Shown: piece after piece, positions 25,440 through 36,005 of the stretch | How the letters are laid out: every line of letters begins with the position of its first letter | Numbering within the stretch: position 1 is the first letter of the stretch | Source of the DNA: Darksidea phi | Lineage: Eukaryota; Ascomycota; Dothideomycetes; Pleosporales; Lentitheciaceae | DNA length: 64,000 nt | NCBI GenBank assembly: GCA_030770425.1 | Contig: JASJFT010000007.1 | Location: 252,245-316,244 of the forward strand | Direction of reading: 5' to 3' | The notes under the pieces: generated by a model | Told to the model about the DNA's origin: nothing | Databases searched by the model: none | The model's input: only the letters and a program-made list of their open reading frames with translations | Program-made: the position numbers and the translations under genes

Positions 25440-25791
25440 TGGACGGATGTGTAGCTGGACTGCCCGGGGGCTGTCGCGTCGCGTCGTAAATACAGGGCTA
25501 GGGGATGAGAAAGAAATACTTCGTAATTATAAGCGAAGCAAAAGGCAGTCGTCCAAGAGACTGTCCAGAGTCGGAATCAATTGGGCGACCTGTTGCGCGC
25601 AGGGAAAGTGCAATGTAGAATTGAAGACGAGGGACGTGTTGGCGAGTTGACATAACACCGGAGGTAAACACACCAAAGCGCCGACGCTAGCGCGCTCCGC
25701 CAATCAGATGCATGCAGCCCCAGCCACCAGAGAAGGTCGTTGATTGTGTAAACGTTGTTTCCTATTCATACATACGAAGTGGTATCTTTAA
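25440..25791. other. intergenic region
   Basis: Promoter of the spindle-pole gene and 3' flank of the kinase gene, both on the minus strand. Nothing else seen. Confidence 0.45.
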
Positions 25792-27979
25792 TCAAAATCC
25801 CTCCCACGACACTCCTCTCGTCAAACACAGCCTATCTAACCTCACTAGCACACCCACGATCATTACATGCACAACCAAAAGTAACAACGAGCCACCTAGT
25901 CCCCCAAATCCAAGATGGCGCCCTCGCAGTGTGAATTCAAATCCCACAAAGAGGAAGTCGAGCGAAGCAAAGCATAGCAACGGGTACGCAGCCCACGGAT
26001 CAGCCGCAAAAGGGTGGCACGGACTGAACAACGAGAAAACTTTTACAACAAAAAGGGATATCTTGCTAACGCCGATGAATGTAGGATTATGGACAAGATG
26101 ATGAAACCGAGTATGTACCGCAGGTGATGGAGGTGGAGGTAGCATTAGACGGGGCGAGTGTTCAGGCGAAGCGTTATGATCTGGTTGCGGATGTGGAAGG
26201 TCGACTTTCTCTAGCTTTCTCGGCCTGAGGATTACAGAAGCTTCGGGTGGCGAGTTATTTGATGATCGGGAAGGCGATGGGCTGGGAGACGAGTGTGCGG
26301 TGACGGAAGCACCAAGACTAGAGCGGCCAGGCCGCGTGTAGTTGGTTGAGCTTCTCTTGCGGTGATTATGTACTGGGCCTGGACTCGGCGTGTCCGCTCG
26401 AGATATCCTTGGGCCCATATCGCTGAGTCCGGAAGGGCCCGCAAACCCACTGAACTCATCGAGAACCGACGGTGACTTGAGCGCATGCAAAATCTCCTCG
26501 GTCGTCGGACGCTCATCGGGGTCCAAAGCGAGAAGGTGCTTGAGGGAGCCATACAGCTTCTCAGGAAGATCGCTTCGTACCCTCGTCTCGTCGTCAAAAC
26601 CCACCCATCTGGATATTTCGTCCCGGAGCTTATCCAAGTCTTCGTTATCCTCGTCGATACCATCCGCCTCGCGATACGGGAGTCGCGAAAAGCACATGAA
26701 GTAAACAATCATGCCCAAGGAGAAGATGTCTGATTTGGTCGTGAAGTTGCCCAAGGGTCCAGACGGCGCCACAGGTCGTAAAACCTCAGGGGCACAATAC
26801 GATATCGTGCCTGTAGCTCCAGTGCTCTTCCTCACCATATTCGCAGCTTGGACCTCCCCAAAGTCGCTGACAAGCACTTTTACTTTTTGGCCAGTGTTGT
26901 GCAGCAAGCAATTGCTTGGCTTGAGGTCTCGATGTATGTATCCATGGGCATGTAAGTGATTGAGGCCCGACGTGATGTCCTTGAAGAAGGAAATGATCTC
27001 TTCGAAATGCATTCGTCGCGGTCCGTTCATGTCCTGGGGCTCCTCCATCTGGCCTTTGGATCGCCGTCTCAGCCGCTCTTTCATTTGCTCTGTTGTCATG
27101 GTCGTCTTCGCGCCGCTCAAAATGTAACTTTGAAGGTCCCCGCCGTTACAGTACTGCTGAAGGATGAAAGCGCATGGAACGCTAGGCCCAAATGTCGATA
27201 TTCTGTAGTCTTCGAGCCATACGTGTCTGTACGAAACCAGGTTCTGGTGTGACAGATTTTGCAGCAACTGCACCTCAACCAAGACCTTCTCAAGCCATTC
27301 ATGATCGTCGCCGACGGGCACCCGCTTGCATGCAAAGAGACCAAGGTTGACATCATCCAACATGTGCCGTACCAGAAGTACGACGCCCTTGCCTCCTCTT
27401 CCGAGTTCGCGCTCTTCAACGAAGAAGGTTTTGAAGTAATTCGGACTAAATGCTCGCGCCGAGATGCCATGGTGCTTTGGCAGGGGAGGCGTGCTGCCTA
27501 CCACCTCTGCACCCGGGGGAGCATGTAGCACGCCGTCGGTGTGTCCTACTGGTGCCGGTGCGAGCTGTTTGTGCGGCGACGATGGACGCGACACTTCGGT
27601 GGAGCCAGGCTGACTACGCCGCAGCATCTGGAAGTAGCCTGGATTGACGAAGCTGGCGTCGCCATCGTGAAGAGGCGGGGGCGAGTGCTCGTGCTCGTCG
27701 GACTCGTCTGTGTCGTGGTGCGCGTTCTCTCGATAGGAGCGATGACAGTATGGACATGAGGTAGGTTCCACGGCGGTCAAGCGTGAGGCGTCGCGGAGGG
27801 AGAGTTGACGAGAGTGTTGATCGTAGACTACGACTGCTGAGCCGTGCCGTCTGTGTACTGCGTCAATAGATGCTGGATAGTGTGAAAGAGTTGTGTAAAA
27901 CGCTGCGCACGTACAGAACAATCTCTCGCGACTCAGCTGGCACGTAGGGTACCAGCGACATCTGTCGTTGTGGTTCCAT
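25792..27979 (-). CDS. Iks1-type serine/threonine protein kinase with C-terminal membrane segments
   Basis: Two exons, 27979-27915 and 27850-25792, giving 707 aa. The intron (27851-27914) is joined at the second AG, which yields REIVLRHGSAVVVYD, the family N terminus. Order: a small Cys motif CPYCHRSY; glycine loop GRGGKGVV; catalytic Lys in FACKRVPVG; an insert rich in Arg/Met/Glu; HRDLKPSN; DFGEVQ; then CAPEVLRP and DERPTTEEIL of the C lobe. All catalytic residues are intact. The tail is Pro/Ser-rich and ends in two or three hydrophobic stretches (KISLFVVKVFSLFS, YPLLCFASLDFLFVGF and a Leu/Val-rich last segment), as in Iks1 homologues, so it is probably membrane-anchored. Substrates unknown. 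Confidence 0.88.
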
Positions 27980-28470
27980 GGCTGTGCCGTAAGCTACAAT
28001 TAATATGCGGGGGAGGGCGGGGTTCCCAAGGTCCTAAGAGGCGTGACGCACTATGGACGTTCTGACGCGGAGGCAGCAACAGCAGCACATGTGCAGCGAA
28101 GAGCTGTAAACATGACTTCACTATCGCCGCTGCGCATACCCTTGTTTGTTGTTCTGGCGGGAGGTCTGATGACGGAGCAGGGGTGATGCCTTCGTCCCTC
28201 TCGGAGGCGCGTCCGGTATGTGTGTCTTACTGAAAAGCACGTACCACCCACCTTACACGACCTCATCCACATTCATCCGGTCTCATATTACATCTCGGAA
28301 TCGCTCGAGGAAGTCCGATGCAAGATGCAAAACACCAACCCTCTAGAAAATCAAGATATTGACGTTTGCTAATAGGGATTCTTTTCTTGCACCACGCTGA
28401 CAAATCCTGTTCCTGCTTCCCTTCGCTGCTTGCCTCTGCAACGCTTCAGTATCTCCAGGGATATTGCACG
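27980..28470. promoter_or_regulatory. divergent promoter region, kinase / Zn2Cys6 factor
   Basis: About 490 bp between two divergent start codons. No coding or RNA signal seen. Confidence 0.45.
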
Positions 28471-29904
28471 ATGCCTCCCAGAACAAACGCGTGCGCAACA
28501 TGCCGCAAGAAGCGCATAAAATGCGATGCCACACTACCGCACTGCCTCATGTGTATCAAATTTGGTCGCCAATGCCCAGGTCCAGGAAATGGCCCCGTCA
28601 TTATCGACATGACTGACCAGACAAAGTCAAGACCGCCCAAGAAGAAGCATAGGAATGATGCGTCTGCACTGGCACTACATGGTCTACCACCTTCAATGGC
28701 ATGGAGCCTGCAAATATCCCCGCGCAAATCGTTAAACGAGGTCTTCTACAGTACTTTCCTAGCCTACTTCACGGCGACCGGCGAAGGCGAAGACATCCAG
28801 AACCAACAAACCTGGCTCCACCGGTTGCCTGGCTTCTCAACAGACGGGACAAACGCCGCTCTCGAGGTTGCGGTACAGGCTACAGCTTCCGCCTTTAGTG
28901 GCGTGAAGACGCGGAACGTCGCCCTGCTTCAAGATGCATGCACCCTATACGGCAAGGCGTTGCACATGCACAGCCATCTTCTCCGCCTCAAGAAGGAGAT
29001 CACAGTGCACATGGTATCCACGTCCGTGCTTCTAAGCTTTTTTGAAGCCATGCACGCGACCACGGCATACGCCTACCGTGAACACATCAATGGCACAGCA
29101 AAGATGATTGAGCTAGCAGGGCCTGAGGAGTGCATGCAGGGAGTCTTGTGTCAGATCTATTTTCACATTCGAACACAACTGGCGTTCGTGTATCTGACTT
29201 CGAAAAAACATGATAAGCATAAAAGTTCTGCGGAAAAAGTCCTTCGCGAGTCGCTTCGTTATGAAAAGCTACCTGTAATGCAACGATTGTTGAGCCTCGT
29301 TTCGCAGTTATCTGAGACATACATGCGCTCAGAAGACGAGGGAGAGCTTGATGAAGCGCAGCGGATTGCAGATTCGAAGGTGTTTACAGAGGTGTACAAA
29401 GCTGTCGATGCTCTAGAGCTCGAATACAAAGCCGCAGCAGACAAGAAGGGCGAACAGCTAACCTGGAAGACACCCACAGGAGCCACCGGGTATCGCAATC
29501 CCTATACAGCTGTCTGCGTCGCCTACTTTGCCACTGCACGTATGCTCTTGTCCATTTTAGCACCACGTCTTCCAGTCACCTATCTCGACCCGACAGACTA
29601 CTATGACGTAGTTCTCGACGCAACCGCGTTTTTATCCACGGTAAAGATCGGCTGCGCGTTCATGCGTATGTGCACCCCTCTTTACCTTGTGGCGGTCCAT
29701 GCACCGAGGACGGAACAGAGGATGACAGCTTTGGGCGTCTTTGAGGGGTGGAAAGTGTCAGGATTGGGTGGCATTAGTGCGCTGGCTTTGGAGAAGATAT
29801 ATGAGCATGGGGCAAGATCTGCTCGTGCGATGCTGACGATAACGGAGACACGGCTGCCTGTTCAGCATTCAGGAAACAGCGCACATGTTCCTTACGTCTG
29901 TTGA
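28471..29904 (+). CDS. Zn(II)2Cys6 fungal transcription factor
   Basis: Single exon, 477 aa, starting at the Met directly before the zinc cluster. Upstream in-frame Met codons belong to the leader. The binuclear cluster at residues ~8-34 reads CX2CX6CX6CX2CX6C (CATCRKKRIKC then CLMCIKFGRQC), giving a Gal4-type DNA-binding domain. A basic linker (RPPKKKHR) follows, then a helical regulatory domain of the fungal-specific type (FSTDGTNAALEVAVQATASA and later Leu/Ala-rich helices). It is nuclear, binding CGG-type sites by family. Targets cannot be inferred, since the neighbours are housekeeping genes. Confidence 0.9.
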   Translation: MPPRTNACATCRKKRIKCDATLPHCLMCIKFGRQCPGPGNGPVIIDMTDQTKSRPPKKKHRNDASALALHGLPPSMAWSLQISPRKSLNEVFYSTFLAYFTATGEGEDIQNQQTWLHRLPGFSTDGTNAALEVAVQATASAFSGVKTRNVALLQDACTLYGKALHMHSHLLRLKKEITVHMVSTSVLLSFFEAMHATTAYAYREHINGTAKMIELAGPEECMQGVLCQIYFHIRTQLAFVYLTSKKHDKHKSSAEKVLRESLRYEKLPVMQRLLSLVSQLSETYMRSEDEGELDEAQRIADSKVFTEVYKAVDALELEYKAAADKKGEQLTWKTPTGATGYRNPYTAVCVAYFATARMLLSILAPRLPVTYLDPTDYYDVVLDATAFLSTVKIGCAFMRMCTPLYLVAVHAPRTEQRMTALGVFEGWKVSGLGGISALALEKIYEHGARSARAMLTITETRLPVQHSGNSAHVPYVC

Positions 29905-30654
29905 AGGGAGCTTCGTGTTAGTACCAGATGAAAGACACAGACCGAACGCCACCCAACAGACCACCAGTCCACGGTCAAACCGGAGGGAGCCCATCTCTAT
30001 CCACGAGAAACAGCGGTTTCAAAAAGAGGCCCCATGTACCCTCGCAAGATCAAGCTTCCGTCCTTCTAGCGGTGGCACCTTCAAACGTACCCCCGGATGT
30101 CCCGACCCCGACGCCACCGCTGGTTCCGTCCTTGTCACAATATTTGAATACATACCTCTTGCCACTTCCCGTCGCATTCCCCGGACCCAGCAACATCTTG
30201 CCGCTTAGCCGGGAAGTGCGAGAATGAAGTAAGAGATGGGACCAGTGGGGTGATGGAAATAGTTCGAAGTGTACTGTTTGGAGAGGCGAAAGAGGTATCG
30301 AAGTCAAGCTTGAGAGGATAGAGAAGGTGGAAAGGCGAACTCTGGCAACGTCCTCGGGTGCCTTCCGGGGTTGAACATGCGGAAATATATTAGTCTTAGA
30401 AACCCAGACCTAGAATATGAAAATATATGCCGGCAAGAGTTTACCTGTTTGTAGCAGAGTGAACAGGACCAAGAGCGCCGCTGAGACACTAGACACGGGA
30501 ACCAATCTTGTAATTTAGTTGTCTTCTAAACGACTTGCTAGATAGTTGACTCCTGCTATGCTTCTATAACTGTGTATACGGCGTTGCTTACGCTCTCGGT
30601 ATGATACAATGTGCACTCATATATTACAAAGCCCTCACATACACAGACAAGCAC
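29905..30654. other. convergent intergenic region
   Basis: 3' flank of the Zn2Cys6 gene (+) and of uL6m (-). A 99-codon Pro-rich plus frame (29928-30227) has no domain resemblance and is not called. Confidence 0.4.
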
Positions 30655-31463
30655 TCACTTTGTCCTCTTGTTCTTGAGCCTAATCGTTTCTCCATTCACG
30701 AAGATACCCTTGCCCTTGTAAGGCTCCGGCTTCCTCCACATGCGTATCTTCGCTGCGAACTGCATGACGACCTCCTTCTCTGGCCCTTCGAGTAGTAAGC
30801 GTGTGGGCTGCGGCGTGCTTGCCTTCACCCCCTTCGGTATACCGAGCTCAATGGGGTGAGAGTATCCAACCTTCAAGTTTACAAACTGCTGGCCGGGGTA
30901 TTCAGGCTCGACGGTGGTGGCGGTGGTTTCGACTGAGGCACGGTAACCGACACCGTTGAAGCGGAGGATAGCGGAGTGGCCTTCGCTGACGCCGAGGATG
31001 TGGTTCTGGAGGTAGGCGCGAGTTGTGCCTGTAAATATTAGCTTAGGCAGCAATTGCGAGAACCAAAAGATTGCGCACCCCACATGGCTCTCTGTTTTGC
31101 ATCTCTTGAGTCCTGCACCGTGAGGGTCGGGCCGGCGAGCGCGGGATCTTGGTTGATGTTCACGTAGGCAGGAATCGCCATTGAGAGCTCGCCGAGAGGT
31201 CCCTTGATCTGCACCGTCGACATGGCTTGCGCGCGAGCTGCCCTTGCTCGCGCAGACGGCGGAGTAATCTTAAAAGTGACGCCTGGCGGGATAGATAGTG
31301 GCGCAGAGCCAATTTTTGATCCACATGGTGAGGTTGTCGCGAAGCTTCTGCAGTCGGCGGGTGTCTGGAACGCCGGTAAAAGGAACGTGGGTATCGACTC
31401 TGGTGCGTTATTTGAGGCTGCCGTGAGGTGCTGAGCGCAGCGTCGGCGTGCGGGAGCGAACAT
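30655..31463 (-). CDS. mitochondrial large-subunit ribosomal protein uL6m
   Basis: Two exons, 31463-31079 and 31028-30655 (50-nt GT-AG intron, phase 1), giving 252 aa. I start at MFAPARRRCAQHL because it gives an Arg-rich mitochondrial presequence. An in-frame Met 19 codons earlier is possible. L6 features are VQIKGPLGELSM, SAILRFNGVGYRA in the first beta domain, and the C-terminal RKPEPYKGKGIF, the near-universal L6 signature. It is a structural component of the mitoribosome near the sarcin-ricin region. Clear family match. Confidence 0.93.
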
Positions 31464-32126
31464 TGAGGATGTTGTTCGGGGATGCGGTGGATGCGATGCA
31501 CATTTCATAGAGTCCTGCAAGGTCTCAGCCCTGTGTGATTAGGTAAGAGTGATGATTGGCCAATCACGACATGGCATGGGTGCTTGCGAATCCCGTGCCT
31601 GCGTGACGATTTCGCACCGGGGGTGCAGGCAGCCGCGCCCCACATACACAGGCAGACGCGACCCACGCAGACCTCAGCAACCGTGCACGAACGCGTCTTC
31701 ATCACTATCAATGTTCTTCTACCTCTATTATCTTCTGCTCATGCCGCCGCTCGCTCACGACGTGCCGTCTTCCTGTCCTCATCTTTACTCCTACGATGAG
31801 CGATTATCCAACCTAACCGGAATCCCTCGCCCATTTACCTGCGTAGCTCAGCTCTCACTTGAATACCACTGTATCAGACCTCTCAGTGAGCGGCGACGGC
31901 ACAGTCTTCTACTGCTCATTGAGGTTGATCAATTCAATTCCCGTCAATCTCTCACCTCTTTCTAAGGCGTTATCGTGGCATTCTCCACGGCTGGTATATC
32001 TGCCATCTTCTCCATATTTCAACTGCTCAATCTCTACGCCGCTGCTCCTGTCGAATCTCCATACTCTCTACTACTTCTACTCCGACGACACAAGTTTCTT
32101 CCAATCTCCTTATTCCCGGCATCAAC
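31464..32126. promoter_or_regulatory. divergent promoter region, uL6m / karyogamy gene
   Basis: About 660 bp, rich in CT tracts on the plus strand (31,690-32,100), as common in fungal promoters and 5' UTRs. No gene is supported. Confidence 0.45.
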
Positions 32127-33983
32127 ATGCGTTTCAAGGGGGTATCAGTGAACGCTTCGGCACTGATCCTCTTCCTCTGCGCATGCTATATGCCAATCGC
32201 AAACGGAGAGAGCAACTTGCCCTCTGTGGACCATGCTTACACGATCGAAACTGATCTACAGTCGCTGCTCCAGGATACTTCACTCAGTCAGGAGAAGGAG
32301 TTGACCGATATCTTGGATTGGTACCAGAATCTCTACTCTCAGGGATCCTGCGTTCAGATGGCAGCGATGAATCTCATCCCCGAATGCAAACTGCTTAATA
32401 ATCCCTCAGATTTTGCGAAAGCTCACCCCGAACTGTATCTAGACGATGTCAGAGTCGAATACACCGTGAAACTCGCCCTTTGCGAGATCGTGGGCGCTCA
32501 ACCTGACCGACCTTTTGCACCAAAACATTGCGAAGCCTTCATTCCTTCTGCAGAAGCCTGCGTCAAGCGTTCGTGGTATTGGAGACGCAACCACCAACCA
32601 CCCCCGCAGCATCTTCCCTGCTATCCAGAAGCAACCAAGAAGAATCTTCATCAATGCTTGAAAACATTCCAGGAGACTAACCAATATTGGGCCTCTTATA
32701 GCAATGCCCACGGTCGCGTTGTGAACATGTGCCAGCTCAGCAGACACGCCATCGAAAGGGAAAGGACTCTCCAACTCCACAAGAACATGACCTACGCCAC
32801 TTTCCGTGTGCAGTCATCACTTCGTGGCATGCAATCAGACCTGCGAGCATTCCAGAGTGAGTTCAGGCAGTCTACCGATGACGTCAAGCACTCCGCAGAC
32901 CATTTCAAACAGTTCGCTGAGGAAGCTCGAAGAGAGGCTCAACAAGACCGCGAGCAAACCAAGCATGAAATGCAAACCTTTCAAGTCAAGATGGCGACAG
33001 TGCATGAAATGATCATTTCTAACATTAGCGCTTACAACGCACGATTCGATGAGGCCATATATGCATCCATAACGAAAGCTATCGCCGCAGTCAGAGAAGG
33101 ACAGACCGACGCTCTTGCTAGTATAAGTGCTGATCTCGACAGCTTCTATCAAGGTCTGAAAGCGGAGGGCTTGCAATTTGCCTCAGCAATGAACGTGGAA
33201 ATACAACAACATCATGAAAAAGCCCTCTTGGCCCTTCAGATCGAGCATGGCGCAATGATGCAGAGCCACAGCATCATGACAGATAGTCTCGTGGATGTGA
33301 ACCAGAAGATATATGCCATCAAAGGGAAAATCGACGCCGTCACTAATAAGATGGATATCCTCGATGACCGACTGGACGGCTTAGGGACAAAACTAAAGGC
33401 TATCGAGCGAGCTTTCACGCTTCTGGGCGCCCTTTTCAGTCCCAAGACGATCTACTTGATTGCCGTTGTGGTCACACTGCGCTTTTGCGCAACGTGCATA
33501 CCAGGAAGAGCTTTCCAGAGCTTTAGTTGGTATATGCTAGCTCTTCCCGTATGGGGTAGCTTCATATACCTCCTTAGTCCATACGACTTCTTCGAGAAGT
33601 TCCAAGAGCCCAGCGACTATCTCACTATCGAGCCATCATTCTCTATTGCCAGCTACATCCAAGCCTCTCCGGCGATCTTCTGGGCTATCTTGGCCGTCAT
33701 TTGCTTCCTTCTAGCTGCACTTCTCCCCGAGATTAACTCATTCTGCGAGAGATTCCGCGATCGCATAGCTGCTCTTCCCGGTACTCTATACAGCGGTCTC
33801 TGGTTAGCCCGCGAGCAAGGCATTCAAGGCAATACACCAGCCGCGCTTGGACCTCAGATGCTGAGCGGTGTCCGGGCCGTTTCGCAGGAGCCCCAACTCG
33901 CCTTACGTCCGCCAATTTCATGCGAGGATCAGGCGCTTCGCACTCGACTGGAGTCTTTCCAGCGTGCGCAAACCGTGGGCTAG
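32127..33983 (+). CDS. nuclear fusion (karyogamy) protein, Kar5/Tht1 family
   Basis: Single exon, 618 aa. It starts with a signal peptide (hydrophobic core ALILFLCACYMPIA). A Cys-rich lumenal-type domain follows, with spaced cysteines as in the Tht1/Kar5 family (ILDWYQNLYSQGSC, IPECKLL, LALCEI, KHCEAFIPSAEAC, HQCLKTF). Next is a long coiled coil (~residues 210-430) and finally three hydrophobic segments near IYLIAVVVTLRFC, WYMLALPVWGSFIYLL and AIFWAILAVICFLLAALL. This matches the Kar5/GEX1/Brambleberry architecture: an ER/nuclear-envelope membrane protein required for nuclear fusion after mating. I have no second motif test, but the full layout fits well. Confidence 0.85.
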   Translation: MRFKGVSVNASALILFLCACYMPIANGESNLPSVDHAYTIETDLQSLLQDTSLSQEKELTDILDWYQNLYSQGSCVQMAAMNLIPECKLLNNPSDFAKAHPELYLDDVRVEYTVKLALCEIVGAQPDRPFAPKHCEAFIPSAEACVKRSWYWRRNHQPPPQHLPCYPEATKKNLHQCLKTFQETNQYWASYSNAHGRVVNMCQLSRHAIERERTLQLHKNMTYATFRVQSSLRGMQSDLRAFQSEFRQSTDDVKHSADHFKQFAEEARREAQQDREQTKHEMQTFQVKMATVHEMIISNISAYNARFDEAIYASITKAIAAVREGQTDALASISADLDSFYQGLKAEGLQFASAMNVEIQQHHEKALLALQIEHGAMMQSHSIMTDSLVDVNQKIYAIKGKIDAVTNKMDILDDRLDGLGTKLKAIERAFTLLGALFSPKTIYLIAVVVTLRFCATCIPGRAFQSFSWYMLALPVWGSFIYLLSPYDFFEKFQEPSDYLTIEPSFSIASYIQASPAIFWAILAVICFLLAALLPEINSFCERFRDRIAALPGTLYSGLWLAREQGIQGNTPAALGPQMLSGVRAVSQEPQLALRPPISCEDQALRTRLESFQRAQTVG

Positions 33984-36005
33984 GGTTCCAAAACCTTCCT
34001 TTACCACGCATTTCCATCGTCAAACCTAGCATCACCGGTTTCTTCGGCCTGTTATTACCTGTGTTAACTAGACTTGTATTGACGAATCAAGCACAAGACA
34101 TCGAAGGCAACTGCCCTTCACGTGCGGCCGACCGATGATCGTCCTCTACATTTACGACGTTGCGAATCGAACGACGTATATGTCATGATAAACCTTGATT
34201 GCAGCATTCTTCGAAGAATAAATGCCGCGATCATGTACACTAACCTGGTTAGCCTCTCCTACCCAACGGTGTTCGGGATAGAGTTGGTGAGCTCATTTTC
34301 AATACATGTTTATGCGGCCTGTACGTTGACGGAAATCCGGAAGCCTGTGGCATATCGGGTATTCATGGCGGTTTCTTAGTCTCCTCTAAGGTGAAACTTC
34401 GGTGGGCACAGTACACCCTCGGTCCTTTGGTTCTACCAACGCGGGCTCTTTCTTTAGTTTCTATCTTTTCAATTCAATCAACGGTTCATCTCATCAAGCG
34501 TGTTATATAAAACTGCCGAGTGGTGTACGTGTTTCCCCGTTCAAAGCACCTTCATAGGTATTCTGCGCTCGTGTTATATTATTTCTACGCAAAGGTAGAA
34601 AGAAGAATGCCTGCTTGAAGTGTTATTCAAGCCTATTTGACTAATGTAAAACAGCGTTATTGTTGCCTCACTGGCACTACGATCTTTGGAAAGATGACTA
34701 GATTAGTTTGATAGAAGGGGTTTTTTCAGTCCACGGGGTAGGAACTGCCATGTTCGAAGAGTAGGCTAATCACAGTTAGGAGGATGAATAGCTCTTGAAA
34801 GAAGCAGACGGATTAAATACCTTGAACCAAGAAGACCGATCAATGCGCGATTCAATCTGATTGATAAACGGTGGAGAATCAACGAACAATCAGTACAGGC
34901 AGCTTTTACGTGTAGTACTCAAACTCTAGTTTGTTTATCCTACTATGACCCAGACTGGAAGCATAGTCGTTGAGAAGAGTGCCATCGTCAAGCTTAGTAG
35001 CCAGCCAAAGTCATCCTCGGATCATGGCTAGGCTGTTGAGCCGCATACACACAAAAAAAGACTCTCCCGCTGCAGAGGCAGTTGATGAGATCGCTGTTTT
35101 CCTCGCTTGGCATGTATCGAACTCCACTCTAGTTTCCTCTCGCCCGTGCAATTATATACCGGGCTTAACCCACCTTCCTGCATCGGTACTGGGCCTGTAA
35201 TGGAGGAGAGTAGACTTTGTAGGACATCTAGAAAGCAATATGGCTCGTCGTGCAGGTGCTGTGCCAAACGCTAGAGCGACAGTGTAAGCTAGGTAGCAAA
35301 TAGGGATGTTGCTGGGGCACTTGCTTCCACACTGAGGAGGATCACACAAAAAGTATTCATCAACAAGGAAAGTTCTTTTTCTTCTTAAAGTGAAGTAGAG
35401 AGCTGCGCTTATCGTGCGGTACCTGTTCATCGTCTCCGAAAAACGCTAAACAATCTGTCCAAGGAAATATCATCCTAACCAACAGGCGAGCCCACATATA
35501 TAGGTTACCGGGTGACAGGTGCTCTCAGCAGCTTTCACTATAGTACCACAATCGAAGCCCTGTTACTGCAGATCCGAAATAAAACAGAATATTTATAGCA
35601 AATACACTCGTTGCTCTCCCATGGCTTGCTCTATCCGAGCCACTTGCCACAAACAGGTTGCGCAGCTCCGCGCCATCATCTATCCGACACAATGAAAGTG
35701 GACGCGTTTCGTGTTTTTGCCCAGCTTAGCGGGAAACGTCGAGAAAGGATCGAGATAGTTGTACAAGGAATAGTTGCTTTCGGTAAGACACTATTTGAGA
35801 CAGCTCAACTAAGAAGAATAGGTTAGCAAGGTTGGCTAAAAAAGAGAGCATGCAGATGTGAGAAAAAGCGACAGAAACGGAACATGGAAACCAGGTATGC
35901 TTATCCTGAGTTTGATACACAAGATGCACACGACTCACTCTGGTAGAAATCCACGATTATAAACTTACATGTATATTGTGCAACGAGCGCATGCAGAGCA
36001 AAGTC
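33984..36005. other. 2-kb gene-free region, AT-richer than flanks
   Basis: No supported gene on either strand. All frames are short and broken, and base composition is visibly more A/T-rich than the flanking coding DNA, especially 34,500-35,900. It may be an old decayed element, but I cannot identify a parent sequence. Immediately 3' of the karyogamy gene it must include that gene's 3' UTR. Confidence 0.4.

Noticed and set aside
29928..30227. 99-codon Pro-rich plus frame after the Zn2Cys6 gene
   Set aside because: It lies downstream of the TF stop in another frame, is low-complexity, and lacks splice structure or a recognisable motif.
33984..36005. Possible RIP-degraded transposon
   Set aside because: The region is AT-richer and gene-free, but no reverse transcriptase, transposase, LTR or terminal repeat can be recognised, so no mobile element is called.
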